A DNA stretch of 64,000 nucleotides from GWF2-38-69 sp965228125 (GCA_965228125.1 OZ245791.1:2294001-2358000); one strand, 5' to 3'; shown: positions 1 to 9,057, counted from the first letter of the stretch. Translations and numbers: made by a program. The notes: generated by a model not told the origin, from the sequence alone.

Positions 1-493
1 AGCTCCTCCATCCGAAATGATGCGCTAAATATGCTCCTATTACGGGTGATACTGCCGGAGAAACTACTAGCCCTACCATCATTATACCCATAGCTTTGAC
101 CTGTTCCCTGCTGTCCATAGAATCTCTCAAGACAAGAGTACTTGCAATGATGTACAAGCCTAGTCCTATAGATTGTATGATGCGCAACAGTATTATTATC
201 CATATAGAAGCGGATATGCTGATAAGAAGAGCCGTTACTGTGAATACCACAATAGAGAAAAGTATAACAGTCCGCCGTCCAAATCTGTTGCTTAAAAGAT
301 CGGCAAAAAGCACAAATATTGCTGAACCAATGGCATAAAGAGAAAGCGTCAGGTTAACAATATTTGGAGAAGAATTGAAATCGATTACCATTTGTGGCAG
401 AGAAGATATGTAAATGTCATTGCCGGAGCACATCAAGAAGACAATAGATGTCAATAGAATAATAATATGTGTCTTATTGAACTTATTTGCCAC
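1..493 (-). CDS. Bcr/CflA-type MFS drug efflux transporter, 3' part cut by window edge
   Basis: I read this gene directly on the minus strand from a GTG at 493-491, preceded by an AAGGAG ribosome site at 504-499; the frame stays open to base 1. The 164 visible residues begin VANKFNKTHIII. They contain the early D-I-Y-x-x-S-L-P-Q-M segment of helix 1, the inter-helix motif D-L-L-S-N-R-F-G-R-R and a V-L-R-D stretch after R-I-I-Q-S-I-G-L-G. This pattern is typical of the Bcr/CflA subfamily of 12-helix drug:proton antiporters in the inner membrane. About 60 percent of the usual 390-400 residues lies beyond the window. The substrate cannot be told. It lies 56 bp downstream of a lipoprotein gene on the same strand and could share its transcript. 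Confidence 0.8.
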   Translation of the reverse strand, partial: MANKFNKTHIIILLTSIVFLMCSGNDIYISSLPQMVIDFNSSPNIVNLTLSLYAIGSAIFVLFADLLSNRFGRRTVILFSIVVFTVTALLISISASIWIIILLRIIQSIGLGLYIIASTLVLRDSMDSREQVKAMGIMMVGLVVSPAVSPVIGAYLAHHFGWRS

Positions 494-549
494 AAAATCT
501 CCTTAGAATTTTCAGCACTAAATACAGGGAATGGGGATATCACTCTTTA

Positions 550-888
550 TCAGTCGCCATAAACAATTACTGTCATCTTTTGATAAAGGAAAAACATAGT
601 GTTGTTGTATTCGTATTCAACATATTTGATTTTTGTTATACCTCCGTTTTTAGCCGCGGTTCTTATACTAAGGTCGCCTGTGGTCCAAAGGGACAGAACA
701 CTTGTAGCAGTCGCTTTTCCCACTTTACTTCCGAATTCTATATTCTCATAGTTTGTGCTAAGCGGAGCTTTGAAATTTGAAAACATAGGTGTTTTCGGGG
801 CTTCTATTGGGGCTGAGCCAATGCAGCCTAAAAGAGACAAAATAAGAGCAATTGAAAATATAAAGCAACTGATTCTTAAAATTTTCAT
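550..888 (-). CDS. TRL-like lipoprotein
   Basis: This 112-residue protein has a lipoprotein signal peptide: a positively charged start, a hydrophobic run and the lipobox L-S-L-L-G-C ending at about residue 22. The mature part has the pattern GKATATSVLSLWTTGD followed by AAKNGGITKIKYVEYEY, which I recognise as the TRL-like family (named after a tRNA-associated locus protein), small exported proteins of unknown function. An AAAGGAA ribosome site precedes the ATG. It lies 38 bp downstream of another secreted-protein gene on the same strand, so the two may be co-transcribed. Membrane location follows from the lipobox. No biochemical role is known to me. Confidence 0.75.
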   Translation of the reverse strand: MKILRISCFIFSIALILSLLGCIGSAPIEAPKTPMFSNFKAPLSTNYENIEFGSKVGKATATSVLSLWTTGDLSIRTAAKNGGITKIKYVEYEYNNTMFFLYQKMTVIVYGD

Positions 889-926
889 GAAATGTATTCC
901 TTTATAGATTAATGGGTTTTAGAAAA

Positions 927-1547
927 TCAAATATCTTGAGTGTCTGTGAGTCTTACAAAGAAAAAACCTGTTAAAAAGTTGGCAACTGCAACTGGATGCA
1001 CATCCATACCTATTCCGGCAAAAAATCCAAGGTGGAACCCTATTCTCCAGAAGTCCAGAATGCCGTTTTTATAAGGCTCACTGGATGGTACAGCAAGTGC
1101 CATGCCATCTACGACATCATTAATTTCATAAGGTCTTACTGAGCCCCAGGTATTGTCGACTTTCCAATCGCCATTTTCCATACATACGAAAGAAGATATG
1201 TTTCCAGTAGACTGTCCGCCGCCATTTTGCCTATTGTAGCCTTTTTCCACGAAATTGAAGTTTCCAAATTCACCTGCAAATTGAGTCCATTTAGTTAGAG
1301 TCAAATCAAAAAATGCTCCTTGCCCAGCTGATGCTTCAGCTGTGATGATATCGCTGAGATCTAGGAGTCTATTGGGAAAATAATATAATATTACATGTGT
1401 AACACTATGGTTTTTCTGTACATTGTCAGGCTGGAATTGCACTGATGAATTAGTTTCTGGGTCGGTAGTATTGCTGTCCGTTTGAGCGAATAGGCAGATA
1501 CTTGCAAGCATTGTTATTAATGCCAATGATGTTGTTTGTTTTTTCAT
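927..1547 (-). CDS. Secreted protein of unknown function
   Basis: This 206-residue protein has an N-terminal signal peptide (MKKQTTSLALI, cleavage likely after C-L-F-A-Q near residue 22) and then a Ser/Thr/Asn-rich linker. The central motif YYFPNRLLDLSDIITAEAS and glycine-rich stretches with short hydrophobic segments (GIGMDVHPVAVANFLTGFFF near the C-terminus) resemble a widespread family of small exported proteins with a P-N-R-x-L-D-x-x-D-I motif. I know of no assigned function for it. Transcription is leftward and probably continues into the TRL-like lipoprotein gene 38 bp downstream. The start has no good ribosome site. It could be periplasmic or outer-membrane associated; the sequence does not decide. 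Confidence 0.6.
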   Translation of the reverse strand: MKKQTTSLALITMLASICLFAQTDSNTTDPETNSSVQFQPDNVQKNHSVTHVILYYFPNRLLDLSDIITAEASAGQGAFFDLTLTKWTQFAGEFGNFNFVEKGYNRQNGGGQSTGNISSFVCMENGDWKVDNTWGSVRPYEINDVVDGMALAVPSSEPYKNGILDFWRIGFHLGFFAGIGMDVHPVAVANFLTGFFFVRLTDTQDI

Positions 1548-1731
1548 AATTTTTTATAATGGTTTCATGTAGCTTAAGTAAAAAAGATTTCTAAATTATA
1601 GGGTAGGCAAGAAGGAAAGACAATATGAAAAGTTTTTGCGATGCCCTTTCTTTTTTGATGTGAAATGTGGCTGTTAAAGCGATTCCAAGTAATTGAAACT
1701 AGACGCTGTTGTATCTAATATATGGCTATAA

Positions 1732-1854
1732 CAGAGGAGAGAAGTATATGAAGAAGTTGAGGTTAAACTTGAAAAACCTTTTAATGATTTTAATAAAAAC
1801 GGTATAGTTGAAATTCAGTACAGTACATATGCACAACCTGGTAATTTAAGCTAG
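1732..1854 (+). pseudogene. Possible C-terminal gene remnant
   Basis: Between two leftward genes, an open frame without a start codon reads QRREVYEEVEVKLEKP and ends ...YAQPGNLS before a TAG at 1852-1854. Its composition looks coding, but it lacks any start and is preceded by a stop at 1729-1731. It overlaps the end of the oxidoreductase gene by 9 bp on the other strand. I do not recognise the protein. The rest of the 1548-1845 gap shows nothing else. Confidence 0.2.
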
Positions 1855-2997
1855 TGTATTGTCTAGTAGTTTCTTGAACAAATTAAAATCTTCTGATGAC
1901 CCTATCATTTGAATTCCTGCAATTTTTTCTCCATCTTTGAGTAGGCTTCTATAAGTATTTTCACTTTCTTCTAATACTTCTTCAATTCTTTGAGGCGATT
2001 TGTCAAAACATCCTGCTGAATGCAACTCAAAGTCTTTGTATTTGACATCAACAGAAATTGGAGTGCTTTGGAGCTTAAGCAGGTTTTCCAGGCTACTGGC
2101 ATTATGTCCGGCGATTTTGCCTTGACTGATTGCATTCTGAACAGATGGAGGAGCAATAGGGGTAATGACAGCAGAATCTCCGGCAGAATAAATGTTAGGG
2201 AACTCAGATTCCATATAGTTATTTACATGAATTCCCTTTCTGGTTGAGTCGGCAGCAGATAACAGAGAGGTTGTGTTTGGCAGACAGCCAATGCTTAGGA
2301 TGATGTGATCAAAACAAAGAAGCTCTTTTTCCACTGTTATCGCGGCTTTGCCGTTTGCCTGGGAAATTGTTTCCACAGTTGCAGAAGTAAGCACTTGGAT
2401 GCCTTTATTTATCAGTACTCGTTTTAAGGCCTGGGAGCCGGTCGAAGAAAGATTTCTCTGCATCAGATAGTCGCCTTTCTCGATGATTGTGACCTTGATT
2501 CCGTTATCTGATGCCCGCAAGGAGCATTCTATTCCAATCACGCCGCCGCCTATTATTGCCAGTTTCTTTATGTCGCCGATTTTGTTTCTTATCAACAGTG
2601 CATCTTTAATGGTCCATAGAGTTGAGGCATATCCCTCTTGAACGGCTTCTCGTGCGAATTTTGGGACTATCGGATAAGCGCCTGTTGTTATTATTATTAT
2701 ATCGAATTTCAGATTCTGCTTGCAGGAAGTCGAGACGGTGCAGGCGACAGGATCAATTTTTTCTACTTTATTATTCAGCAATAGTTTGATTTTGTTATCG
2801 TTGTACCATTCCAGCGGATGGATTAGAATCTCAGTTGATTCCAACTGCCTGAAAGCCACACTGGTGATTTTAGGGCGGTAGTAAGGGAGAGAATTTTCAG
2901 CAGAAAACAATGAAACATCAGCTCCAAGTTTTGAAGCTTCAAGCGCAGCTGCGACTCCTGCATGGCCGGCTCCGACTACAGCAATTTTAATCATCAT
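1846..2997 (-). CDS. NAD(P)/FAD-dependent oxidoreductase, rubredoxin-reductase-like
   Basis: This is a 383-residue two-dinucleotide-binding flavoprotein. The FAD site is at residues 5-12 (V-V-G-A-G-H-A-G) with the acidic end of the second strand. An NAD(H) site is near residue 148 (I-I-G-G-G-V-I-G). The second FAD motif N-I-Y-S-A-G-D-S-A is near residue 270. Length and motif order match the NADH:rubredoxin oxidoreductase / nitrite-reductase-large-subunit-like branch, and there is no redox-active CxxC. In anaerobes such enzymes pass electrons from NAD(P)H to rubredoxin, often for oxygen or peroxide detoxification. That role is inferred, since no rubredoxin gene is visible here. An AGGGAG site precedes tandem ATGs; the second (2994) is better spaced. 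The adjacent nucleotidyltransferase gene is divergent. Confidence 0.8.
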   Translation of the reverse strand: MMIKIAVVGAGHAGVAAALEASKLGADVSLFSAENSLPYYRPKITSVAFRQLESTEILIHPLEWYNDNKIKLLLNNKVEKIDPVACTVSTSCKQNLKFDIIIITTGAYPIVPKFAREAVQEGYASTLWTIKDALLIRNKIGDIKKLAIIGGGVIGIECSLRASDNGIKVTIIEKGDYLMQRNLSSTGSQALKRVLINKGIQVLTSATVETISQANGKAAITVEKELLCFDHIILSIGCLPNTTSLLSAADSTRKGIHVNNYMESEFPNIYSAGDSAVITPIAPPSVQNAISQGKIAGHNASSLENLLKLQSTPISVDVKYKDFELHSAGCFDKSPQRIEEVLEESENTYRSLLKDGEKIAGIQMIGSSEDFNLFKKLLDNTLA

Positions 2998-3187
2998 GTT
3001 CTCCCTGTTTTAGATTTTTTAGTATAAAAAAAGTTTATCTTGTTTTGAATGATATTCAAATATTTGCTTTCAAAACAAGTCTATTATTAGGGCAGCGATG
3101 TTTGAGTTTTATAGTTGTTGCTTATAATTCAGTATAATCATGGTCAATGTTTTTATAGAAAGTTTTAACTTTAGAGGAGAATAGTCT

Positions 3188-4093
3188 ATGGAGTTGTCGT
3201 TGGTGGTTCTAGCCGCTGGAATGGGAAGCCGTTACGGTGGGCTCAAACAAATAGATCCTGTTGGCCCGAGCGGAGAATCAATCATGGACTATTCCATTTA
3301 TGACGCTGCCAGGGCAGGATTCGATAAAGTGGTTTTTGTTATCCGTCGCGATATAGAAACTGATTTCAAAGAAGTTATAGGAGAAAAATACAAGTCTGTC
3401 ATCAAGGTTGAATATACGTTTCAGGAGAGGGAAAAGCTGCCTGAAGGTTTCTCCTGTCCTGCCGATAGAGTTAAACCTTGGGGAACGGGGCATGCGATTT
3501 TGATGGCTAAGGAGGCGGTCAAAGGAGTGTTTGCGGTTATCAATGCCGATGATTTTTACGGCAAGAAAGCTTTTGAACTTCTAGCTTCTTATCTTAAAAA
3601 AGCTAAAGATGGTTTGTTTTGCGATTATTGCATGACAGGCTTTATCCTAAGAAATACTCTCTCTGAATTTGGTTATGTTTCCAGAGGTGTGTGTACCAAA
3701 GATGCAGATAGTTACTTGTCAAAGGTCAGAGAATTTACCCACATAGAGCCATCGGCAGATGGGGCAAAACATCTGAATGAAAATGGAGAATACGAGGCTT
3801 TGACCGGTAGTGAAATTGTTTCAATGAACATGTGGGGGTTTACAGAGTCTGTTTTTAGTCACCTTGAGAATATGTTTGCCGAATTTCTAAAATCGAATAT
3901 CTCAAGTCCAAAAGCTGAGTTCTACATACCAAGCGTAGTTGATACTCTAATAAAACAGGGGAAAGCAAAGGTGAAGATACTTGAAAGCTCTGAAAGATGG
4001 TTTGGCATTACCTACAAAGAGGATAAACCGGAAGTAATCAACCGGATTAAGCGTCTTGTAGATAATGGTGTTTATCCATCGAAACTTTATTAA
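3188..4093 (+). CDS. Sugar-phosphate nucleotidyltransferase (NTP_transferase family)
   Basis: This 301-residue protein has the nucleotide-binding signature of the family: LAAGMGSRYGGLKQ at residues 8-21, G-T-G-H-A at 99-103, and the metal-binding I-N-A-D-D-F-Y-G at 118-125. It should transfer a nucleotidyl group from an NTP to a sugar phosphate or similar acceptor in the cytoplasm. The length without a C-terminal left-handed beta-helix fits the short stand-alone class often linked to choline or sugar kinases, but no kinase lies beside it. An AGAGGAG ribosome site at 3173-3179 supports the ATG, and a TATAAT at 3133-3138 is a plausible -10 box. The exact sugar cannot be deduced. Confidence 0.78.
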   Translation: MELSLVVLAAGMGSRYGGLKQIDPVGPSGESIMDYSIYDAARAGFDKVVFVIRRDIETDFKEVIGEKYKSVIKVEYTFQEREKLPEGFSCPADRVKPWGTGHAILMAKEAVKGVFAVINADDFYGKKAFELLASYLKKAKDGLFCDYCMTGFILRNTLSEFGYVSRGVCTKDADSYLSKVREFTHIEPSADGAKHLNENGEYEALTGSEIVSMNMWGFTESVFSHLENMFAEFLKSNISSPKAEFYIPSVVDTLIKQGKAKVKILESSERWFGITYKEDKPEVINRIKRLVDNGVYPSKLY

Positions 4094-4136
4094 TTCAAGC
4101 TTTCAGTGCAGTCTGGCTTAATGTTTGGCGTTTGGA

Positions 4137-5627
4137 CTAAGCCGTCTGGGCGCTGTTTGAATGTTTTTCCATTATCCTATAAAGCAAAGGGGTAAATATC
4201 AGCATGACAATCCCGACTGCAAGAGCTATATAACCTATGTGGCCAAACATATTAGCGTATCCCGGATTTGTCACAAGCGGATTGAGATCTGTATTTTCAG
4301 CCCCAACTGCATAAATAGACAGATAATTTGACGCAATACCTCCAAGGCCTGACATCATGCAGTTCAACCCCATCATCATTCCTTGCAGCTTCTTGGGAAT
4401 AAGTTCGCCTATCATTGCATATCCTATCGGAGATATACAAAGTTCTCCTGTGCTCTGGAAAATATATGACCAGAATATCCAGTTGAATGAAACTATTCCG
4501 TTAGCCGCCGCCAGATGAACTCCTATAGGAAGGATAACAAAACCAATGCCTATTTGAATTAGGGCTATTGAGAAAAGGAAAGGGATAGAAATTTTATATC
4601 CTTTTTCCCTGAGTTTTACCAACCCCCAACCCATAATAGGGCCGCCTATTACAATGACTACCGTATTAATATTATTGACCCATTGCGGGGCTATTTCAAA
4701 ACCAAACATATGCAAATTTACATTATGAGCAATGAACAGCACAAGCCCCATGGGAGCAAGCTGATACAAAGACCAGAAGACAAATGCGGCAATCAGGAAA
4801 ACAACAAAAACAAGCATCTTGTTTCTCTCATCAGGGTTCTTTCTAAGTGCGCCGATAAAGACTGTAAGTATCACTAGCGCCACACCAATTACAGCAATAA
4901 GGACGTTGCTTAGTTCTGCATGTCTGAGTAAAACGATTAGAGCCAAAAATACTATGAAAATTATTGCTAAACCTTTAATAAACTGGATTTTTTGTTTTTC
5001 TTTCGGCATTTCGGTCAGGTAAGTATCTTTGTCTTTAAGCCTCTTCCAGTTAAGAATAATAAGTATTATTGCTATGGAGCTTGCGCATCCGCCGAAAGTA
5101 AAAAGGGCACTGTACCCTTTGCTCAATTCGTAATATCCGGCAATAGCATATCCAAGGAAGAAGCCGATATTCATGCCGCTGTAGTTCCATAGAAAGGCTT
5201 TTTCACGCCTCGGGTCTTTAGGATCATCAAATAATTGTGTCACCATGTTGTTCATACATGTGACGTTCAGTCCGCTCCCTGTCAGGAAGATTGATAATCC
5301 CAGCATCAGTGAGGCAAAAGTGGTTTGAGCTATTATGAAGCAAGCTACTACCTGACATGCTACACCAATAACAAAAAGGCTTCTATTGGATGTAAATCTT
5401 CCGCTCATATATCCGCCAAGGAAATGCAGCCCGTAATTAAAGGCGACATAGCTTCCCATTAATGTGGTCATCACAGATGCAGAGAGTTTGAGTTTTTCGG
5501 TTCCGTACAGGACTAAAGTAGAATAAAGAACGCAGTAGCTTAGTGTAGAGAAAATCTGTGTAAAGAAAAGCGCCTGTGTACCGCGCCTCATGTCATGCAC
5601 TTGCTGGGAAACTTCTTGTTTTGTCAT
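4137..5627 (-). CDS. POT-family proton-coupled di/tripeptide transporter
   Basis: This 496-residue polytopic membrane protein has the layout of proton-dependent oligopeptide transporters (PTR2/DtpT type): about 14 hydrophobic segments, an early F-F-T-Q-I-F-S-T-L-S-Y stretch in helix 1, and FWSLYQLAPMGLVLF in the middle helix. The region near residue 400 reads SPIGYAMIGELIPKKLQGMMMG, close to the family's P-x-x-x-S signature area. It would import small peptides into the cytoplasm using the proton gradient. The charged E-x-x-E-R motif usual in helix 1 is not obvious, so the substrate range may be atypical. It lies alone between a convergent nucleotidyltransferase gene and the aldose epimerase, with 79 bp to the latter. 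Confidence 0.82.
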   Translation of the reverse strand: MTKQEVSQQVHDMRRGTQALFFTQIFSTLSYCVLYSTLVLYGTEKLKLSASVMTTLMGSYVAFNYGLHFLGGYMSGRFTSNRSLFVIGVACQVVACFIIAQTTFASLMLGLSIFLTGSGLNVTCMNNMVTQLFDDPKDPRREKAFLWNYSGMNIGFFLGYAIAGYYELSKGYSALFTFGGCASSIAIILIILNWKRLKDKDTYLTEMPKEKQKIQFIKGLAIIFIVFLALIVLLRHAELSNVLIAVIGVALVILTVFIGALRKNPDERNKMLVFVVFLIAAFVFWSLYQLAPMGLVLFIAHNVNLHMFGFEIAPQWVNNINTVVIVIGGPIMGWGLVKLREKGYKISIPFLFSIALIQIGIGFVILPIGVHLAAANGIVSFNWIFWSYIFQSTGELCISPIGYAMIGELIPKKLQGMMMGLNCMMSGLGGIASNYLSIYAVGAENTDLNPLVTNPGYANMFGHIGYIALAVGIVMLIFTPLLYRIMEKHSNSAQTA

Positions 5628-5706
5628 ATTAATTCCTTCCTATTTACTTCAGGAGTAGTACTCCCAGATTGTGTTAAGTATTTTTACCGATATTAACTAT
5701 TTTTAG

Positions 5707-6762
5707 CTATATAGTGGAGAACTTCCATATGGTTTTTTGTTTATAAGGCTTTTTAGAAGTGGCTATTACATTTGGAAAATTTGGCTGGTTTACGGAATCA
5801 GGAAATCCTTGAGTTTCCAAACAGAAAGCGTAACGCTTAGGGTAGGGGAAACCTGATTTGCCCAATTTTGTTTCATCCATGTAGTTTGATGTGTAAATGA
5901 CCACTGCTGCTTGATCTGTGTAAACATCCATCTTTATTCCGCTTACGGGTGACCATGCGCAGATAGATGCTTTTTTTAGTGATGGGGCATTTAAAGCCCA
6001 TGGGTGGTCATAGCCTCTTGTCAGCATGGTTTGGGCAAAATCATCATCTATTCTTTTCCCGATAGTTATTTCTTTGCGGAAGTCCATCGGAGTATCGCTG
6101 ACACTCTCAAATTTGCCTAGAGGTATGGATGTCTTATCAATTGGAACGAAATGGTCTGCTTCAACTCTCAGGACATTATTGAGAATATCTTTTTTTGAGG
6201 GTTCACCGTTCAAATTGAAGTATGAATGATTAGTAAGAACTACCGGCGTATCCTTGTCTGTCGTTCCGGTGTATTCTATCGTGAATTCATTGTTGATACT
6301 TAATTTATAGGTAACTACCACATTCAGATTGCCGGGGAAACCCTCTTCTCCGTCAGGGCTTAAACGGGACAATGTGAGGCTAAGAAAGTCGCCGCTCTTC
6401 TGTTCGGCAGCTTCCCAGACGTATTTGTCAAAGCCTTTTGTTCCTCCGTGAAGGTTTTTTAATCCGCCTTCATTTTTGGCAAGTTGATAAATTTTGCCAT
6501 TCAGTCTGAATTTCCCGTCTGCTATTCTCCCTGACGTTCTTCCTATTATTGCTCCTAAGTAAGCTTTATCTTCCAGATAGGCGTCAAAATCTTTGAATCC
6601 TAAAACAATGTCTGTTTTTTTGCTGTTTTTATCTGGTACTTTCAGAGATGTGATTATTCCTCCATAAGTGATTATCCCTACGGACATCCTGCCATTATCA
6701 AGAGTGTAAAGGTAAACCTCCTTACCGGAGAGTTTACCGTAAAGTTTTTTCGAGATTTTCAT
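5707..6762 (-). CDS. galM: Aldose 1-epimerase (mutarotase)
   Basis: GalM interconverts the alpha and beta anomers of hexoses such as glucose and galactose. The 351-residue protein has the family landmarks: N-L-H-G-G with His105, T-N-H-S-Y-F-N-L with the catalytic His179, and near the C-terminus C-L-E-T-Q-G-F-P-D with the catalytic base Glu. Length is standard. It follows the GH13 glucosidase gene by 15 bp on the same strand, so both are probably made from one transcript, which fits processing of sugars released by that enzyme. There is no signal peptide, so it acts in the cytoplasm. The start has a weak ribosome site, consistent with coupled translation. Confidence 0.92.
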   Translation of the reverse strand: MKISKKLYGKLSGKEVYLYTLDNGRMSVGIITYGGIITSLKVPDKNSKKTDIVLGFKDFDAYLEDKAYLGAIIGRTSGRIADGKFRLNGKIYQLAKNEGGLKNLHGGTKGFDKYVWEAAEQKSGDFLSLTLSRLSPDGEEGFPGNLNVVVTYKLSINNEFTIEYTGTTDKDTPVVLTNHSYFNLNGEPSKKDILNNVLRVEADHFVPIDKTSIPLGKFESVSDTPMDFRKEITIGKRIDDDFAQTMLTRGYDHPWALNAPSLKKASICAWSPVSGIKMDVYTDQAAVVIYTSNYMDETKLGKSGFPYPKRYAFCLETQGFPDSVNQPNFPNVIATSKKPYKQKTIWKFSTI

Positions 6763-6777
6763 CTGCGTTTGATCAGT

Positions 6778-8508
6778 CTATTTGATTTCAAATATCATAG
6801 ATTCAAAAGGCTTTAATGAGACTTTTGAACCATCTATTACAGGAGCAGATGAGTAATTGTGAATGAGCAGTTTCGACTTTGACAAATCTGGTATCTGGGT
6901 ATCAAATATCGTATCAACTCCTCTGAAATTGCATATTACGAGGAACTCCTTGCCTTTATACGCTCTGGTGTAAGCATAAACATTGTCATTATCGAAGTCG
7001 ATAATATTCACATTGCCGTATACAAAAGCCGGAGTGGCTTTTCTGAGCGCAATCATTTTCTTGTAATAGTTCAAGATTGAATCCGGCTCTTTTGTTTCTG
7101 AAGCCACGTTTATAGTTTTATAGTTAGGGTTGACCTTAATCCAAGTGGTGTCGGCTGTAGTGAAACCGGCATTTTTTGCGTCGCTCCACTGCATCGGAGT
7201 CCTTGCGTTATCACGGCATCTTGCGAGGAGTCCAGGAAGTATTTGAGCTTCTGTTTTCCCTTCGGCAATTTTTTCCTTATAATAGTTTATTTCCTCAACG
7301 TCTTTGAATTCAGCCGGAGTGAAAGGGCAGTTTGTCATGCCAATTTCATCACCTTGGAAAATGTATGGTACTCCCCATTGGGTCAAAAGGAAAGTTGAAA
7401 GCATCTTGGCTGATTCTTTCCAGTATTTCTTATCATCGCCCCAACGGCTCACGGCTCTGGCTTGGTCATGATTGTCAAGGACTGCGCTTATCCAGCCCTT
7501 CCTGTACAGGCCTTTGTACCAATTGGCATAGACTTTCTTGAAATCAGTAAGTTTATATGTGGTCGGATGAAATTTGTCGCCGTCATTACCCAGCCCCATA
7601 ATATCAAGCTGGAAAAGAGTTTTGAGCGGTCCGTTTTTCTTTCCCACAAATTTATATGCATTATCAGGATCAACTCCGGGCATTTCTCCTACGGTGAGAA
7701 TATTGTACTTGGAGAGTACCTGATCGTTGAGCATTTTCAGATATGTCAATGCCATTGGCATTTTGCCCCAAAGATCTGAACTTTGATTGATATCCGGAAG
7801 GGCGTTTAGTGTAATTACATCGAAACGGATCCCATCAGCTCCTTTGTTCAACCAGAATTTTGCAACGTCGAAGAGTTCTTCCCTCACTTTTGGCGTTTTC
7901 CAGTTTAATGCAGGTTGCTGTATCGCGAAGATGTGGAGGTAATATTCATTTGTAGCTTTGTTGTATTCCCACGCTGAACCTGAAAACCATGATTTCCAGT
8001 CATTTGGAGCCGAGCCATCGGCTTTTGGCGGATACCAGACATAGAAATCATGATAAGGGTTGTCTTTGGATTTCTTTGCTTCTTCAAACCATGGATGTTC
8101 GTCTGATGTATGGCTAAACACCATGTCAACAAGTATTTTTATCCCCTTCTCGTGGGCTTTCTGAACAAGTGAATCGAAATCCTTAAGGGTACCAAATTTC
8201 TTGTCAACGTCTTTGTAGTTGCTGATATCATAACCCATATCTACTCCTGGAGAAGGATAGAATGGCGTGATCCAGATGACATCTACGCCGAGATCTTTGA
8301 GATAATCGAGTTTGTTTTCTATCCCTTTGAGATCCCCGACTCCTGTTCCGGCGGCATCGCTGAAAGAGCGAATATAAACTTCGTAGCAGACAGCATTGTG
8401 CCACCATGTTTTATCGCCTTTGGTTACTGTCACGCTGTTGTCCTCTGCCGGCAACGCCGTGCATGCCAATGATGCTCCTAACGCTATAGCTGCTATAGTC
8501 TTTTTCAT
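6778..8508 (-). CDS. Exported GH13 alpha-glucosidase (oligo-1,6-glucosidase type)
   Basis: This 576-residue glycoside hydrolase of family GH13 begins with a signal peptide (MKKTIAAIALGASLACTALPAE). The (beta/alpha)8 barrel shows the four conserved GH13 regions: D-M-V-F-S-H near 128, G-I-R-F-D with nucleophile Asp230, L-T-V-G-E-M with acid/base Glu275, and L-D-N-H-D-Q with Asp348. The closing beta-domain ends E-S-M-I-F-E-I. The arrangement fits oligo-1,6-glucosidase / alpha-glucosidase rather than endo-amylase, so it should cut alpha-glucosidic bonds of short oligosaccharides in the periplasm or outside. The periplasmic site is inferred; many relatives are cytoplasmic. AAGGAG precedes the ATG and a good promoter lies 55-84 bp upstream. 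It leads the operon with galM. Confidence 0.9.
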   Translation of the reverse strand: MKKTIAAIALGASLACTALPAEDNSVTVTKGDKTWWHNAVCYEVYIRSFSDAAGTGVGDLKGIENKLDYLKDLGVDVIWITPFYPSPGVDMGYDISNYKDVDKKFGTLKDFDSLVQKAHEKGIKILVDMVFSHTSDEHPWFEEAKKSKDNPYHDFYVWYPPKADGSAPNDWKSWFSGSAWEYNKATNEYYLHIFAIQQPALNWKTPKVREELFDVAKFWLNKGADGIRFDVITLNALPDINQSSDLWGKMPMALTYLKMLNDQVLSKYNILTVGEMPGVDPDNAYKFVGKKNGPLKTLFQLDIMGLGNDGDKFHPTTYKLTDFKKVYANWYKGLYRKGWISAVLDNHDQARAVSRWGDDKKYWKESAKMLSTFLLTQWGVPYIFQGDEIGMTNCPFTPAEFKDVEEINYYKEKIAEGKTEAQILPGLLARCRDNARTPMQWSDAKNAGFTTADTTWIKVNPNYKTINVASETKEPDSILNYYKKMIALRKATPAFVYGNVNIIDFDNDNVYAYTRAYKGKEFLVICNFRGVDTIFDTQIPDLSKSKLLIHNYSSAPVIDGSKVSLKPFESMIFEIK

Positions 8509-8562
8509 TGAGGGTGTACTCCTTGTTTATTTTGAATTTTAGAAAATATAAGCGATGACCTG

Positions 8563-8592
8563 ATTATAATAGGAAGAAGTGTTCTCAGTCAA
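8563..8592 (-). promoter_or_regulatory. Sigma70-like promoter of the GH13-galM operon
   Basis: Read on the minus strand: TTGACT at 8592-8587, an 18-bp spacer, then TATAAT at 8568-8563. It lies 55 bp upstream of the glucosidase ATG. The -35 box falls at the very end of the degraded TPR frame, so the promoter adjoins the remnant. Confidence 0.6.
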
Positions 8593-8745
8593 GGTCTATA
8601 TAATTCTTTAGTAGAAACTTGGCTATCTTTTAATCCAGCCCGACGGTTGCCTTTCCAATAATAACTTGTGGCAAGTTTTGGATTGAGCGCAGTGGCTTTG
8701 TTCATATACTGTGTTGCTTATTTGTAGTCTTTGATTCCTGGCTTA
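8589..8745 (-). pseudogene. Remnant of a tetratricopeptide-repeat protein
   Basis: On the minus strand this stretch reads P-G-I-K-D-Y-K, then a TAA stop, then ATQYMNKATALNPKLATSYY and W-K-G-N-R-R-A-G-L-K-D, ending at a TGA at 8591-8589. The spacing of Y, A, L-N-P and Y-Y-x-x-G residues is that of one TPR helix pair. There is an in-frame stop and no start, so this is a decayed fragment. The parent gene is unknown. Confidence 0.45.
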
Positions 8746-8784
8746 TGCGGCCGCCGCTGTCAGCGAAATCCTTACATTGCTCTA

Positions 8785-9045
8785 CTACCTTCTTCGTTCA
8801 GGCGTATTCGGCAACAGATATGAGTAGTACTGTAATTTGCCGACTTTGAGAGAGATTTCTTTTTTGATTTTTTTAACGCAAATATCTAAGTTCTTAAAAA
8901 CCTCTTGTTCCCAGAATCGCAAGACGGTCCATCCCGCATCATTTAATCTTTGATTATTTATTTGGTCGCGATTGATGTTTTTTTCAATTTTCTTAATCCA
9001 ATAGGTCGAATTAGCTTTAATCCTTAATCTTTTTGCTATTCGAAT
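8785..9045 (-). pseudogene. C-terminal fragment of a Vsr-like very-short-patch-repair endonuclease
   Basis: A minus-strand frame of 86 codons, closed upstream by a TAG at 9048-9046, has no start codon. It contains R-I-K-A-N-S-T-Y-W-I-K-K-I-E-K-N followed by I-N-R-D, then L-N-D-A-G-W-T-V-L-R-F-W-E-Q-E. The order N-x-x-Y-W, K-I-x-x-N, R-D and G-W-x-V-L-R-x-W-E matches the second half of Vsr mismatch endonucleases, which nick T:G mismatches at methylated cytosines. The N-terminal catalytic part is missing, so it should be inactive. It lies directly downstream of the nuclease-like pair at 9058-9800 on the same strand, which suggests a decayed restriction-modification locus. Confidence 0.55.
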
Positions 9046-9057
9046 CTAGTTTGTGTG

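Noticed and set aside
96..338. Plus-strand 80-codon frame
   Set aside because: It lies wholly antisense to the Bcr/CflA gene and has no ribosome site.
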